DNA from: Komagataeibacter medellinensis NBRC 3288
GTDB lineage: Bacteria; Pseudomonadota; Alphaproteobacteria; Acetobacterales; Acetobacteraceae
Length of the DNA stretch: 64,000 bases
Assembly: GCF_000182745.2 (NCBI RefSeq)
Contig: NC_016027.1
Span: 1,243,001 to 1,307,000 of the forward strand
Reading direction: 5' to 3'
Shown here: positions 63,239-64,000 of the stretch, one piece after another
How the letters are laid out: each line of letters begins with the position of its first letter
Position numbering within the stretch: position 1 is the stretch's first letter
Made by a program: the position numbers and the translations under genes
The notes under the pieces: generated by a model
Told to the model about the DNA's origin: nothing
Databases searched by the model: none
What the model saw: only the letters and a program-made list of their open reading frames with translations

Positions 63239-64000
63239 ATGAGCAGACCAGACCCCGCGCAGGAAGACAGCACGCCCATCGTGCCGGAGGAAGATGACGG
63301 CTATCAGAAGGGCCTTGGCGCGCGCCAGATCCAGATGATCGCCGTAGGCGGCGCGATCGGGACCGGGCTATTCCTGGGTGCCGGGTCGCGGCTGCAGGCG
63401 GCAGGCCCTTCGCTGGCGCTGGTCTATCTGGTCTGCGGTCTGTTCTCGTTCCTGATCATGCGTGCGCTGGGCGAACTGGTGATGTACCGTCCGACCTGCG
63501 GCAGCTTTGTCTCCTACACACGCGAGTTTTTGGGGGAAAAGGCGGCCTTTGTCGCAGGCTGGCTGTCGTTCCTGAACTGGGCCATGACCGGCATTGTCGA
63601 TATTACGGCGGTTGCGCTCTACATGCATTTCTGGGGTACATTCGCCGCCGTGCCACAATGGGTCTTTGCCCTGATGGCGCTGGGCATTGTTGCAACTCTG
63701 AACATGGTGGGCGTGAAGTGGTTCGGGGAGATCGAGTTCTGGTTCTCTCTAATCAAGATCGTGGCGCTGTGCCTGTTCCTGGTCATTGGAAGCGTCATTC
63801 TGGGTGTGCGGATGCCGGTGGGCGGCCACCAGACAGGTCTGCACCTGATTGCCGACAATGGTGGCCTGTTCCCGCACGGGCTGGTGGCCAGCCTGCTGCT
63901 GGTGCAGGGCGTGGTATTCGCCTATTCCGGCATTGAACTGATCGGCACGGCGGCGGGGGAATGCGCTGATGTGCGCACGGTCCTGCCGCGCAGCATCAAC
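63239..64000 (+). CDS. ansP: Amino acid permease, L-asparagine permease (AnsP) type (partial)
   Basis: The first 254 codons of an APC-superfamily permease that runs off the right edge. [53 protein letters not shown] and [17 protein letters not shown] follow E. coli AnsP and its close relatives. GGAG lies eight bases before the ATG. Asparagine is the likeliest substrate, but GABA, proline or aromatic relatives share these blocks. Confidence 0.82.
   Translation, partial: MSRPDPAQEDSTPIVPEEDDGYQKGLGARQIQMIAVGGAIGTGLFLGAGSRLQAAGPSLALVYLVCGLFSFLIMRALGELVMYRPTCGSFVSYTREFLGEKAAFVAGWLSFLNWAMTGIVDITAVALYMHFWGTFAAVPQWVFALMALGIVATLNMVGVKWFGEIEFWFSLIKIVALCLFLVIGSVILGVRMPVGGHQTGLHLIADNGGLFPHGLVASLLLVQGVVFAYSGIELIGTAAGECADVRTVLPRSIN

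Overview
The window reads as a chromosomal segment of an acetic acid bacterium (Acetobacteraceae, Alphaproteobacteria), most likely Komagataeibacter or a close relative. The grounds are high G+C with strong third-position bias, a Tat-exported three-subunit FAD dehydrogenase with a triheme cytochrome c, a System I cytochrome c maturation operon, an SRP RNA in front of dnaX, and a late cobalamin pathway. No phage, integrase, transposase, CRISPR array, tRNA or rRNA was seen. This is mainly core genome with a few odd accessory pieces.

Layout. 1-3.2 kb: edge of an RmuC-like gene, then dctA and kgtP (C4-dicarboxylate and 2-oxoglutarate uptake). 3.2-10.3 kb: a large AsmA/YhdP-like envelope protein, divergent glnE (glutamine synthetase control), and bcp. 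10.2-15.9 kb: a Gly/Pro-rich exported protein, two paralogous exported proteins of unknown function, aat, a glyoxylate/hydroxypyruvate reductase, an EcsC protein, an EVE protein and a YciI protein. 16-21.6 kb: ccmCDEFGHI (ccmA and ccmB are not adjacent) followed by a SDHAF4-type assembly factor. 21.7-26.3 kb: a membrane protein, a serine hydrolase and an M16 peptidase. 26.4-30.5 kb: aroA-cmk-rpsA. 30.6-35.4 kb: a FYDLN zinc-ribbon protein, then SRP RNA-dnaX-ybaB-recR-folM-like-folB. 35.4-39.4 kb: dac, map and ggt. 39.5-46 kb: clpS-clpA, ynfA, a DUF3465-like protein, ppk2-ydfG and yqgE. 46-53.5 kb: pyrD-HAD hydrolase, then the small subunit/GMC/cytochrome c dehydrogenase operon with a royal-jelly/Yellow-type beta-propeller protein behind it. 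53.6-60.4 kb: cobD, cobQ-cobO-cobP, cobT-cobS and cobC. 60.6-64 kb: a membrane-anchored protein with a degenerate Mrr-like nuclease fold, a cysteine-rich exported protein, and the start of an asparagine-type permease.

The most interesting non-coding feature is a family of four related double-hairpin repeats. All four sit between convergent genes, and one copy carries an internal deletion that joins the two hairpins. The most interesting proteins are the membrane Mrr-like protein with its convergent cysteine-rich neighbour, the paired exported paralogues near 11 kb, and an A+T-rich orphan ORF near 48.2 kb. Nothing here is a clear new multi-gene system, and these are offered as leads.
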